Shown here one piece after another: positions 1-5,966 of a DNA stretch of 6,188 bases. Position 1 is the first letter of the stretch. The number at the start of each line of letters is the position of its first letter. Origin of the DNA: Dehalococcoidia bacterium (lineage in GTDB: Bacteria > Chloroflexota > Dehalococcoidia > Dehalococcoidales > BS750m-G39); contig SOKR01000094.1 of NCBI GenBank assembly GCA_004375675.1, positions 1 through 6,188 of the forward strand. Direction: 5' to 3'. The position numbers and the translations under genes were made by a program. Under the pieces are notes generated by a model. The model saw nothing but the letters and a program-made list of their open reading frames with translations, was not told the origin of the DNA and made no database searches.

Positions 1-209
1 TCGTTGATGAAAGCCTTTTGGGCGTCGGCGACCACCGCCTTGACCGCGCCCAGTTTCAACGCCTTTTCCCGGATGGCGGGGAAGTCGGGCTCGTTGCCGA
101 CATCGACGCTGAAGGCGATAACGTCCAGGTTGTATTTTTCCTGCAGCCACCTGATGGCTACCGAGGTATCCACGCCGCCGCTATAAGCGAGCACTACTTT
201 ATCAGCCAC
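1..209 (-). CDS. argG: Argininosuccinate synthase, N-terminal part (cut by window edge)
   Basis: This enzyme performs the ATP-dependent condensation of citrulline with aspartate to argininosuccinate, the penultimate step of arginine synthesis, in the cytoplasm. Only the first 69 residues lie in the window; the gene runs off the left edge. The N-terminus carries the PP-loop ATP pyrophosphatase signature AYSGGVDTS at residues 8-16, followed by a Rossmann-like strand, IAFSVDVGN, at about 31-39. Both are characteristic of the family. The start is a GTG at 207-209, chosen because the family begins a few residues before the PP-loop and because a strong GGAGGTGAG lies 6 nt upstream. No ATG fits. It is the fourth gene of the argJ-argB-argD-argG operon and begins 17 nt after the argD stop, so it is very probably co-transcribed. 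The family identification is secure. Confidence 0.96.
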   Translation of the reverse strand, partial: MADKVVLAYSGGVDTSVAIRWLQEKYNLDVIAFSVDVGNEPDFPAIREKALKLGAVKAVVADAQKAFIN

Positions 210-211
210 AC

Positions 212-220
212 CTCACCTCC
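212..220 (-). promoter_or_regulatory. Ribosome binding site of argG (fixes GTG start)
   Basis: Read on the minus strand this is GGAGGTGAG, nearly a full anti-16S match. Counting from GGAGG (216-220), 6 nt separate it from the GTG at 207-209. It lies in the 17-nt gap between argD and argG, and it supports the GTG over any other codon as the argG start. Confidence 0.8.
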
Positions 221-226
221 GTAAAG

Positions 227-1408
227 CTATTTAGCCAACAAGACACTGTCCAGAATGCCCAGCGCCTCATCAACCTCCCCGTTACCGATGATAAGGGGAG
301 GCATAAAGCGAACGGCGTTGGGTTTTAGCTGGTTGACCAGTAAGCCTTTTTTAAGGCAGTCCATTACCAGTGGCGCGGCGATGTCATCCTTAAACTCCAC
401 CGCTACCAGCAGCCCACGCCCTCGAACATCGGTGATGAAGGGGAATTTCGTTTTCAGTTTAGCCAGTCCCTGAATGAGATAGCCGCCCACCGCCTTTACC
501 TTGCCGGGGATATCGTTATCGATAACGAATTTCAGGGTGGCGTAGCCCGCGGCGCAGGCCAGGGGGTTGCCGCCGAAAGTGGAGCCGTGCTCACCGGGGA
601 CGAACACCGCCGCCTTATCCTTGGCCAGAATAGCCCCGATAGCCACACCGCTGCCCAGCCCCTTAGCCAGCGTCATTATATCAGGTTCGACGCCGTACTG
701 CTCGTAGGCGAAGAGGCTGCCCATGCGGCCGATGCCGGTCTGGATTTCGTCCAGGATAAGCAGAATGCCCTTCTGGTCGCACCAGGCGCGCACCTCGGCC
801 AGGTAGCCGTTATCGGGGATGTTGACCCCGCCCTCGCCCTGCACCGGTTCAATCATGACGGCGCAGGTGTGTTTGCTGGTCGCCGACTTGATGGCGCCGA
901 CACTGTTATATTTGACGTTGACGAAGCCCGTGGGGAGGGGGGAAAAGGACTTCTGGAATTTTTCCTGCCCGGTAGCCGCCACCGTAGCCAGCGTGCGGCC
1001 ATGAAAGGAGCCCAGGGTGGTGATAATCTCGTAGGCTCCGTCCAGTTTGAGCTGCCCGTAGCGGCGGGCCAGCTTTATTGCCGCTTCGTTAGCCTCGGCG
1101 CCGCTGTTGCCGAAGAAGACCTTGTCCAAGCAGCTGTTCTCGACCAAAAGCTGGGCCAGGCGGAGCTGGGGGACGGTATAGAACTGGTTGGAGGTGTGGA
1201 TGAGCAGTTGCACCTGCTCGGTTATTGCCTTGGTCACCGCGGGGTGGCAGTGCCCCAGGCTGTTGACCGCCCAGCCGCCGACAAAGTCGAGGTATTCCTT
1301 ACCGTCTTCGTCCCAGACGCGCGCCCCTTTTCCCCTGACGATGGTCAGAGGCAGGCGCTCGACGACGTGCATGAAGTATTGGCTTTCCAGCACCGGCCAG
1401 TCGGTCAT
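227..1408 (-). CDS. argD: Acetylornithine aminotransferase
   Basis: This is a PLP-dependent class III aminotransferase that converts N-acetylglutamate semialdehyde plus glutamate to N-acetylornithine. At 393 aa it has normal family length and looks intact. Visible landmarks are the cofactor-phosphate loop GNSGAEA (100-106), SFHGRT (134-139) with the ring-stacking Phe135, EPVQGEGG (187-194), the PLP-pyridine aspartate Asp220 in LILDEIQTG, the Schiff-base lysine Lys249 in TLAKGLGSG, and STFGGNP (276-282), which contributes to the phosphate pocket of the partner subunit. The ATG at 1406-1408 is preceded by AGAGG about 9 nt upstream. The gene starts 23 nt after argB and ends 17 nt before argG. 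The sequence alone could also fit ornithine or succinylornithine aminotransferase; the arg operon context decides for argD, though the same enzyme may also serve lysine synthesis as in other bacteria. Confidence 0.95.
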   Translation of the reverse strand: MTDWPVLESQYFMHVVERLPLTIVRGKGARVWDEDGKEYLDFVGGWAVNSLGHCHPAVTKAITEQVQLLIHTSNQFYTVPQLRLAQLLVENSCLDKVFFGNSGAEANEAAIKLARRYGQLKLDGAYEIITTLGSFHGRTLATVAATGQEKFQKSFSPLPTGFVNVKYNSVGAIKSATSKHTCAVMIEPVQGEGGVNIPDNGYLAEVRAWCDQKGILLILDEIQTGIGRMGSLFAYEQYGVEPDIMTLAKGLGSGVAIGAILAKDKAAVFVPGEHGSTFGGNPLACAAGYATLKFVIDNDIPGKVKAVGGYLIQGLAKLKTKFPFITDVRGRGLLVAVEFKDDIAAPLVMDCLKKGLLVNQLKPNAVRFMPPLIIGNGEVDEALGILDSVLLAK

Positions 1409-1431
1409 CTTAGTCTACCTCTCCCCCTAAT

Positions 1432-2217
1432 TTATTTCTTTATAGTTGTGCCGCCGCTTTTACCCTCTATTTCGTTGAGCAGGGCGTGCGGCTGCATGCC
1501 GTCTATAATGATACACTCCGAAGAAGCGCCCGACAAGGCTTTGAGGCAGGCTTTGACCTTGGGAATCATCCCCCCCGAAGCCGTGCCCGAAGCCATCAGC
1601 GCCTCGGCTTCAGCAGTTGACAGTTGGGGTATTAGCTTGCCCTGCTGGTCGCAGACGCCGACGACATCGGTGAGGAAGATGAGCTTTTCGGCGCCGATAG
1701 CGGCGGCAACCTCGCCGGCGACGACATCGGCGTTGATGTTAACTATTCCCCTCGTTTCGCCTGGCTGATCTGAGGAATAGAGACCAAGGGGAGCAACTAC
1801 CGGAACATAGCCTGATTGCAAGAGAGCCTTCAGAGGAGCCAGGTTTACTTTTTCCACCACACCGACGTAGCCTAGCTCTGTGTCCTTAATCCTAGCTTGA
1901 ATAAAAGCCCCGTCCACGCCGCTAATACCTACCGCCTGTCCCCCCAGGTTATTGATGCTGGCTACAATCTGCGTGTTAACTGGCCCGGCAAGTACTGAAA
2001 TCACCGCCTCAAGAGTCGCCTTATCAGTTACCCGTTCTCCCTGGATAAATTTGCTGGAAACCCCTTTCTCTGTCAGCCAATCAGTTATTGATTTGCCGCC
2101 GCCGTGGACGACGACCACCGACCAGCCCTGCTGCTGGAGGGAGACGATATCTTCCAGAGTGGTATCGTGGTTGCCCAAAGTGGCGCCGCCGAGCTTGACT
2201 ACAATAACCTTGCTCAT
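1432..2217 (-). CDS. argB: Acetylglutamate kinase
   Basis: This amino acid kinase family enzyme phosphorylates N-acetylglutamate to N-acetylglutamyl phosphate, the second step of arginine synthesis. The 261-aa product has the expected motifs: Lys8 in VVKLGG (6-11), the glycine-rich substrate loop VVHGGGK (36-42), the substrate-binding arginine Arg62 in GERVTD (60-65), NINAD (160-164) and Lys220 in GGMIPK (215-220). The family residue before that arginine is often Leu or Arg; here it is Glu. The protein starts only seven residues before the catalytic lysine. It therefore lacks the N-terminal helix that characterises hexameric, arginine-inhibited kinases and resembles the short, insensitive E. 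coli type. The ATG at 2215-2217 has AAAGGG (2224-2229) 6 nt upstream. It lies 13 nt after argJ and 23 nt before argD. Confidence 0.95.
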   Translation of the reverse strand: MSKVIVVKLGGATLGNHDTTLEDIVSLQQQGWSVVVVHGGGKSITDWLTEKGVSSKFIQGERVTDKATLEAVISVLAGPVNTQIVASINNLGGQAVGISGVDGAFIQARIKDTELGYVGVVEKVNLAPLKALLQSGYVPVVAPLGLYSSDQPGETRGIVNINADVVAGEVAAAIGAEKLIFLTDVVGVCDQQGKLIPQLSTAEAEALMASGTASGGMIPKVKACLKALSGASSECIIIDGMQPHALLNEIEGKSGGTTIKK

Positions 2218-2230
2218 TATTAGCCCTTTA

Positions 2231-3430
2231 TTATGTCATATACTGACTATTAATAGTTACATATTCCGGTGACAGGTCGCAACCCCAGGCGGTGGCGCTG
2301 CTAGAACCGAGGTTGAGGTTAATGCTTACCGGCACTTCCTTGCCTTTGAGCAGCTTGATGACCGCCGACTTATCGAAGGGGAGGGCTTTGCCCGCTTTCA
2401 CCACCGCTATTTTGCCGATAGAAAGGTCGAACTTCGATTCTTTTATCTCGGCGCCGCTCCGCCCCACCGCCGCCATGATGCGTCCCCAGTTGGGGTCGGC
2501 GCCGTAAACCGCCGCCTTGACCAGGGAAGAGCTGACCACCGCCCTCGCCGCCGCCCTCGCTTGAGCCAGATTGACGGCACCGCCAACGGTCGTTTCGATG
2601 AGCCTGGTTGCCCCTTCGCCGTCGCGGGCGAGGAGCTTGGCCAGATAGATACAGAGTTGTTCCAGCGCCTGCTCGAAGGGGGCGGGGGGGGCATCGCCCG
2701 CCAGCCCGTTAGCCATCACCAGCACCATGTCGTTGGGGCTGGTATCGCCGTCCACGGAAATCATATTGAATGAGGCGTCCACCGCCTTTTTTAACGCTTT
2801 CTGGAGGAATTCTTTCTCGACGGCGGCGTCGGTGGTAATAAAGCCGAGCAGGGTCGCCAGATTCGGGTGAATCATCCCCGAGCCCTTGGCGGCGCCGCCG
2901 ATGGTGAACTCGCTCTGGCCGTCCTTGGCCCTGACCGCCGCCTCCTTGGCAAATGTGTCGGTGGTCATTATCGCCTTTGCCAGCTCGCTGCCGCCGTCGC
3001 GGGCTAAAATAATACGGTCAACGCTGGCCCTTATCTTCTCCATGGGCAGGGGGACACCGATGACACCGGTGCTGGCCACCAGAACGCCCTCGGGCGCTAC
3101 CCCAATGCCTTCGCCGACCAGCCCCGCCATCTCGGCGGCGTTAGCCAAGCCTTCTGCGCCGACATAGGCGTTGGCGCAACCGCTGTTGACCACCACCGCG
3201 CCGAATTTTTCCCGTTCTTTCAATCTCTGCTGGGAGAGGAGGACAGGGGCAGCTTTGAGCTTAGTGTCGGTAAAGACCGCCGCCGCCAGGCAGGGCGCCT
3301 CGGAAAAGAGAACGGCCAGGTCCAGCTTATCGGCGGCTCTCTCATTTATTCCCGCGCTGGTGGCGCCAGCGAAAAAACCTTCGGGCGATGTAACCGTGCC
3401 CCGGGGAAGGAACTCAATCTCGGCGGCCAT
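2231..3430 (-). CDS. argJ: Glutamate N-acetyltransferase / ornithine acetyltransferase
   Basis: ArgJ moves the acetyl group from N-acetylornithine to glutamate, giving ornithine and N-acetylglutamate (the cyclic pathway); some ArgJ enzymes also use acetyl-CoA. The 399-aa precursor should self-cleave before a conserved threonine. That site is visible as HPNLATLLGF, between Ala192 and Thr193, giving alpha (1-192) and beta (193-399) chains, with Thr193 as N-terminal nucleophile. STGVIG (120-125) supplies the oxyanion Thr121-Gly122, and ADPNWGR (311-317) is a conserved beta-chain block. I chose the ATG at 3428-3430. The frame stays open to an ATG at 3466, but the extra 12 residues are not family-like and would overlap the promoter. 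There is no Shine-Dalgarno before 3430; a -10 box ends 7 nt upstream, which suggests a leaderless message. Whether it is mono- or bifunctional cannot be told from sequence. Confidence 0.95.
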   Translation of the reverse strand: MAAEIEFLPRGTVTSPEGFFAGATSAGINERAADKLDLAVLFSEAPCLAAAVFTDTKLKAAPVLLSQQRLKEREKFGAVVVNSGCANAYVGAEGLANAAEMAGLVGEGIGVAPEGVLVASTGVIGVPLPMEKIRASVDRIILARDGGSELAKAIMTTDTFAKEAAVRAKDGQSEFTIGGAAKGSGMIHPNLATLLGFITTDAAVEKEFLQKALKKAVDASFNMISVDGDTSPNDMVLVMANGLAGDAPPAPFEQALEQLCIYLAKLLARDGEGATRLIETTVGGAVNLAQARAAARAVVSSSLVKAAVYGADPNWGRIMAAVGRSGAEIKESKFDLSIGKIAVVKAGKALPFDKSAVIKLLKGKEVPVSINLNLGSSSATAWGCDLSPEYVTINSQYMT

Positions 3431-3437
3431 TATCCAA

Positions 3438-3466
3438 ACTATACCACACTCCATATAGCCAGGCAA
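3438..3466 (-). promoter_or_regulatory. Sigma70-like promoter of the arg operon
   Basis: On the minus strand a -35 box TTGCCT (3461-3466) and a -10 box TATAGT (3438-3443, 5 of 6 matches to consensus) are separated by exactly 17 bp. The -10 box ends 7 nt before the argJ ATG, so the expected transcription start coincides with, or lies beside, the A of that ATG. The promoter sits inside the divergent control region shared with the gene at 3513. A short inverted repeat, CTATA (3439-3443) and TATAG (3454-3458), falls between the two boxes and overlaps the -10. I see no convincing ARG box. Read from sequence only. Confidence 0.6.
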
Positions 3467-3480
3467 TGTAGTATAATGTA
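3465..3480 (+). repeat. AATGTA direct repeat in divergent promoter region
   Basis: AATGTA occurs at 3465-3470 and again at 3475-3480, start to start 10 bp, about one DNA turn. The first copy overlaps the argJ -35 box and the second overlaps the rightward -10 box. The phasing and position suit a regulator binding one face of the helix, but six bases repeated in A+T-rich promoter DNA can easily arise by chance. Confidence 0.3.
3472..3477 (+). promoter_or_regulatory. Probable -10 box of the rightward gene
   Basis: A perfect TATAAT lies 35 bp upstream of the ATG at 3513, giving an expected start near 3484 and a leader of about 29 nt. No good -35 is seen: the hexamers 15 to 18 bp upstream (around 3448-3456) are poor matches, and there is no TGn extension. 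The promoter may therefore be weak or need an activator. Its -35 region would fall within the spacer of the arg operon promoter. Confidence 0.5.
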
Positions 3481-3499
3481 AAAACAGCTATAAAACTTA

Positions 3500-3506
3500 G
3501 AGGGAG
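3500..3506 (+). promoter_or_regulatory. Ribosome binding site of the gene at 3513
   Basis: GAGGGAG lies 6 nt before the ATG at 3513-3515. It confirms that start and the direction of the reading frame against the long antisense frames that overlap this gene. Confidence 0.7.
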
Positions 3507-3512
3507 AAGGCC

Positions 3513-4076
3513 ATGGAAGTTAAGACGCTCTATTTCGAGAAACCGGGGATTGAGAACACCGAAGAGACGCTCAAAATTGCCAAAAAGCGGGCGGAGGAGC
3601 TGGGCATAAAGACCATAGTTATCGCCTCGACGGTGGGCGATACCGCGGTAAAGGCTATGGATGTGTTTAAGGGGTGTAAGGTTATCGTGGTGACGCACGT
3701 TGCCGGCATGCGCCAGCCCAACGTCCAGGAATTCAGCCAGGAGAATAAGAAAATAGTCGAGGCCAAGGGGGGTATTATCCTCACCACCACCCACGCTCTG
3801 GGGGGCTTAAGCAAGGCCATGCGCAAAAAGTACAACACCTTTGTTTTAGGCGAGGTAATCGCCGACGCCCTGCGCATCTTCGGGCAGGGCATCAAGGTGG
3901 TCTGCGAGATGGCCGCCATGGCCGCCGACGGGGGGCTGGTGCGCACCGACGAGGATATCATCGCCGTCGCCGGCAGCGGGCGGGGCGCCGACACCGCCGT
4001 GGTGATAACGCCGGCCAACACCCATGACTTCTTCGAGCTCAAGGTGAGAGAGATCCTCTGTAAGCCGCGGTTGTAA
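3513..4076 (+). CDS. Pyruvate kinase alpha/beta (C-terminal) domain-like protein, stand-alone
   Basis: This 187-aa protein resembles the C-terminal alpha/beta domain of pyruvate kinase without the catalytic barrel. It matches what I recall as the COG1751 family, found mainly in archaea and some anaerobic bacteria, whose function is unknown. Visible features are alternating strands and helices: TIVIAST (34-40) followed by VGDTA (41-45), which resembles the pyruvate kinase segment entering the effector site; KVIVVTHVAG (56-65); GGIILTTTHALGG (86-98); and AVAGSGRGADTAVVI (151-165), recalling the glycine/serine loop that holds a sugar phosphate in pyruvate kinases. There is no signal peptide or membrane segment, so it should be cytoplasmic. 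It cannot be a pyruvate kinase by itself. Binding of a phosphorylated ligand is inference. It is transcribed alone, divergently from argJ, and its G+C-rich composition matches the arg genes. Confidence 0.85.
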   Translation: MEVKTLYFEKPGIENTEETLKIAKKRAEELGIKTIVIASTVGDTAVKAMDVFKGCKVIVVTHVAGMRQPNVQEFSQENKKIVEAKGGIILTTTHALGGLSKAMRKKYNTFVLGEVIADALRIFGQGIKVVCEMAAMAADGGLVRTDEDIIAVAGSGRGADTAVVITPANTHDFFELKVREILCKPRL

Positions 4077-4172
4077 CAAGACAAATGCGTGCTCGGCGTC
4101 CCCTTGCCCGCCAAGAGATTGAGCTTTGACGACTAGGGGGCGGGGGAGCAGCAACTGAATAATATGTTGTGA

Positions 4173-4200
4173 TTGACAGATTAACAGGTGGGGATATAAT
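4173..4200 (+). promoter_or_regulatory. Consensus sigma70 promoter for the orphan gene
   Basis: TTGACA (4173-4178) and TATAAT (4195-4200) both match consensus perfectly and are separated by 16 bp. The expected start is near 4207, giving a leader of about 26 nt before the ATG at 4233. This is the strongest promoter in the window. It sits just inside the A+T-rich part of the 156-bp gap after the pyruvate-kinase-like gene, so the orphan gene should be transcribed independently and strongly by the housekeeping sigma factor. Confidence 0.8.
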
Positions 4201-4232
4201 TTAGGTAAAGGCATTGTTATAAGTATGGAAAG

Positions 4233-5258
4233 ATGTCTATAGGAATAATCTGGAACATACCGGCATTAATTGAAGTAATTCTCAAAATAAAAAATTACTT
4301 CGATTGGGACATTATTAAAAGAAAAAAGAAAAGAAATCAGCAATATCACGAATACGACTTTGCAGCCGATAATGGCTGTGCGCATCTCTGGTCTAATGTA
4401 TTACAGGAAGACTTCTTCTTGAGTAAAGATATGTGGAGAATCCAGAGCATCCCTAAACCAAAACTAGTAAGGCCTGGTGACATCATATGTATTAACAATG
4501 CGACAATATCTCGATGGATTCCATTATTGCCTGGCCAATGTTTTTCATCAGGCGTAAAAGCCTTAGATACAGAAAGGAAAGAATTACTCAAGTATATCTA
4601 TGAAGAAGGTGGTGAAGTAGAGGCTTACGAGTATTTTGAGACTGACGCTAAGGTCAAATCAGGTATTGCTTCTATCAGAGTGCTGCCACGTATGGGCTAC
4701 TATCTACTTTGTTGTAGTGGACCTCTTACTTTTTCGGGCATCCCTGTTATTGTCAGTTCACCCATGTTCTCAAAAAAACTAGAAGATGGGCTAAATACAT
4801 TAGGAGCTGTTAAGGCAAACATTGAAGCCACTCTGGTGGAAATACCTGGCGAATGGAGTGATCAACTCAGGTCTATGGTACCGGCTGAACTATTGAAGAG
4901 ATACCTTGCTCCACAGTATGCTTTACAAGCCCATCGTATAACGCAAATAAAAGACCCATCCCCGACAGCGGCAGCAGCATGGACAGGTTTTCTTTCTATA
5001 GAAACAAAAATGCCGTCAGAGACTTTTAAAAGCTCAATATTTATCGTAAATGACCAAGATAAAGCAATACAAGAAGCTTGCCAACGAGTGATTTCATATG
5101 CTGACTTTTTAAGAAGTGGGCTCATAGGTGGTTATTGGAAAACTATTTTTAACTTTGATGAGGTAAAGAGTTGGATTCCTGAAGCAACATTTTCTCCCAT
5201 GCAGGAGCCAGACTTCACGGATAAGGCAGTTAGGGACTTCTATAAAAACTTCTGGTAG
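4233..5258 (+). CDS. Hypothetical protein, unrecognised family (A+T-rich orphan)
   Basis: I do not recognise this 341-aa protein. Residues 2-18 are largely hydrophobic with a single Glu, followed by a basic cluster KRKKKR (29-34); this could be a weak membrane anchor or an amphipathic helix, but there is no signal-peptidase-like site. The middle (about 75-180) looks beta-rich, with VRPGDIICINNATISRW (79-95) and SGPLTFSGIPVIVSSP (162-177). The C-terminal third looks helical and is rich in aromatics near the end. I see no nuclease, protease, kinase or helicase motif and no Cys/His metal cluster. The start is uncertain: an in-frame stop at 4206-4208 leaves ATG 4233 as the first candidate, but the purine run GGAAAG abuts it directly. 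The next in-frame Met is residue 67. Two 60-base lines inside the gene (4561-4620, 5041-5100) each count 35% G+C, against 68% for an argJ line (3121-3180). The composition and own promoter suggest horizontal acquisition. Confidence 0.8.
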   Translation: MSIGIIWNIPALIEVILKIKNYFDWDIIKRKKKRNQQYHEYDFAADNGCAHLWSNVLQEDFFLSKDMWRIQSIPKPKLVRPGDIICINNATISRWIPLLPGQCFSSGVKALDTERKELLKYIYEEGGEVEAYEYFETDAKVKSGIASIRVLPRMGYYLLCCSGPLTFSGIPVIVSSPMFSKKLEDGLNTLGAVKANIEATLVEIPGEWSDQLRSMVPAELLKRYLAPQYALQAHRITQIKDPSPTAAAAWTGFLSIETKMPSETFKSSIFIVNDQDKAIQEACQRVISYADFLRSGLIGGYWKTIFNFDEVKSWIPEATFSPMQEPDFTDKAVRDFYKNFW

Positions 5259-5275
5259 ACTAGGCAGACTATATT

Positions 5276-5301
5276 AATGCTTTGATAATCAAATGAGCAT
5301 T
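5276..5301. repeat. Imperfect inverted repeat between convergent genes
   Basis: AATGC (5276-5280) pairs with GCATT (5297-5301), and inside it TTTGA (5281-5285) pairs with TCAAA (5289-5293) around a TAA loop; three unpaired bases (TGA, 5294-5296) bulge on the right arm. It starts 18 nt after the stop of the orphan gene and lies 37 nt beyond the stop of the convergent flavoprotein gene. The place fits a shared transcription end, but the stem is A+T-rich and no T-run follows on either strand, so a factor-independent terminator is doubtful. Confidence 0.35.
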
Positions 5302-5337
5302 GGTGTATGATTCCTACAAATCACCCCCCACTCTCCC

Positions 5338-5943
5338 CTAAAAGGTATGCGTCCCGTAGGCGATGGGGGGCGAGATAAACTCGGGCGGGTACTCGAACTT
5401 CTTGTTCACCAGCTGAACCATCTGCCGTCCCAGGTCGCGGGCCGCTTTCCTGCCCTTCTCCAGCTTGTTGACATCGCCCTTAGCCCCGCCGTAAGCGGCG
5501 ACATAGTTGGCCGGCAGCATGCGGCGGGTGACGAAATAAAAATACAGGTCTTTTATGGCATCTACGAGGCCGAGGCTGCCGCCGACAACGATAACACCAC
5601 CCACCTTGTTGGCCAGGTTCCTCTTGGGGTGGCCCAGGGGCATGGTCCGGTCCATCACCGTCTTGGCCTGGGCGGTCATGGCGTAGAAGTATATGGGCGT
5701 GCCGAAGATGATGCCGTCGGCGGCCAAAAGCTTTTCGTATAGTTCCTGCATATCGTCCTTGATGTGGCATTCGCCGTTCTTCATGCAGGTCCAGCAGCCG
5801 TCGCAGGGTTGGATGTCCTTACCCGATACCCGATAGAGCTCTACCTCGGCGCCGTCGGCTTTGGCTCCCTGGAGCGCCTCGCCCAGCATAATCTCGGTGT
5901 TCCCCTGTTTTCGGGGGCTACAGGAAACAGCTAAAATCTTCAT
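5338..5943 (-). CDS. Iron-sulfur flavoprotein, flavodoxin / NADPH-dependent FMN reductase family
   Basis: This is a cytoplasmic electron-transfer flavoprotein of 201 aa with a flavodoxin-like fold. The N-terminus begins MKILAVSCSPRKQGNTE, whose residues 7-17 form the FMN-phosphate loop (typically SPR.xGNT). A compact cysteine cluster, Cys47-x2-Cys50-x2-Cys53-x5-Cys59, matches the [4Fe-4S]-binding motif known from the Methanosarcina iron-sulfur flavoprotein Isf. GTPIYFYAMTAQAKTVMDR (81-99) is the usual second flavin-contact and dimer region. The family carries electrons from ferredoxin or reduces O2, peroxide or quinone-like compounds in anaerobes; the actual substrate cannot be read. ATG 5941-5943 has AAAGGA (5951-5956) 7 nt upstream. 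It lies 23 nt after the mutS stop on the same strand, so co-transcription is likely. The family call is firm; the physiological role is not. Confidence 0.9.
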   Translation of the reverse strand: MKILAVSCSPRKQGNTEIMLGEALQGAKADGAEVELYRVSGKDIQPCDGCWTCMKNGECHIKDDMQELYEKLLAADGIIFGTPIYFYAMTAQAKTVMDRTMPLGHPKRNLANKVGGVIVVGGSLGLVDAIKDLYFYFVTRRMLPANYVAAYGGAKGDVNKLEKGRKAARDLGRQMVQLVNKKFEYPPEFISPPIAYGTHTF

Positions 5944-5966
5944 CTCTTTTTCCTTTCTTTATTTAA

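Noticed and set aside
587..1768. A 393-codon open frame on the plus strand across argD and argB
   Set aside because: It lies wholly antisense to two confidently identified enzymes and has no family-like motifs; long antisense frames are common in G+C-rich genes.
3431..3466. Twelve-residue N-terminal extension of ArgJ starting at 3466
   Set aside because: The extra residues are coded by promoter DNA, are not like ArgJ N-termini, and have no ribosome binding site.
3530..4114. A 194-codon minus-strand frame over the pyruvate-kinase-like gene
   Set aside because: It is antisense to a gene with a good ribosome binding site and a recognisable domain pattern, and its translation is low-complexity.
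4100..4150. Possible terminator from the C-rich and G-rich runs after the pyruvate-kinase-like gene
   Set aside because: The arms pair with several mismatches and no T-run follows.
4081..5321. ACAAAT at 4081-4086 and 5316-5321 as a target-site duplication around the A+T-rich gene
   Set aside because: Six matching bases without terminal inverted repeats or a transposase or integrase nearby are expected by chance.
5322..5338. C-rich run (G-rich on the minus strand) as a G-quadruplex
   Set aside because: Only two long G-tracts are present; four are needed.
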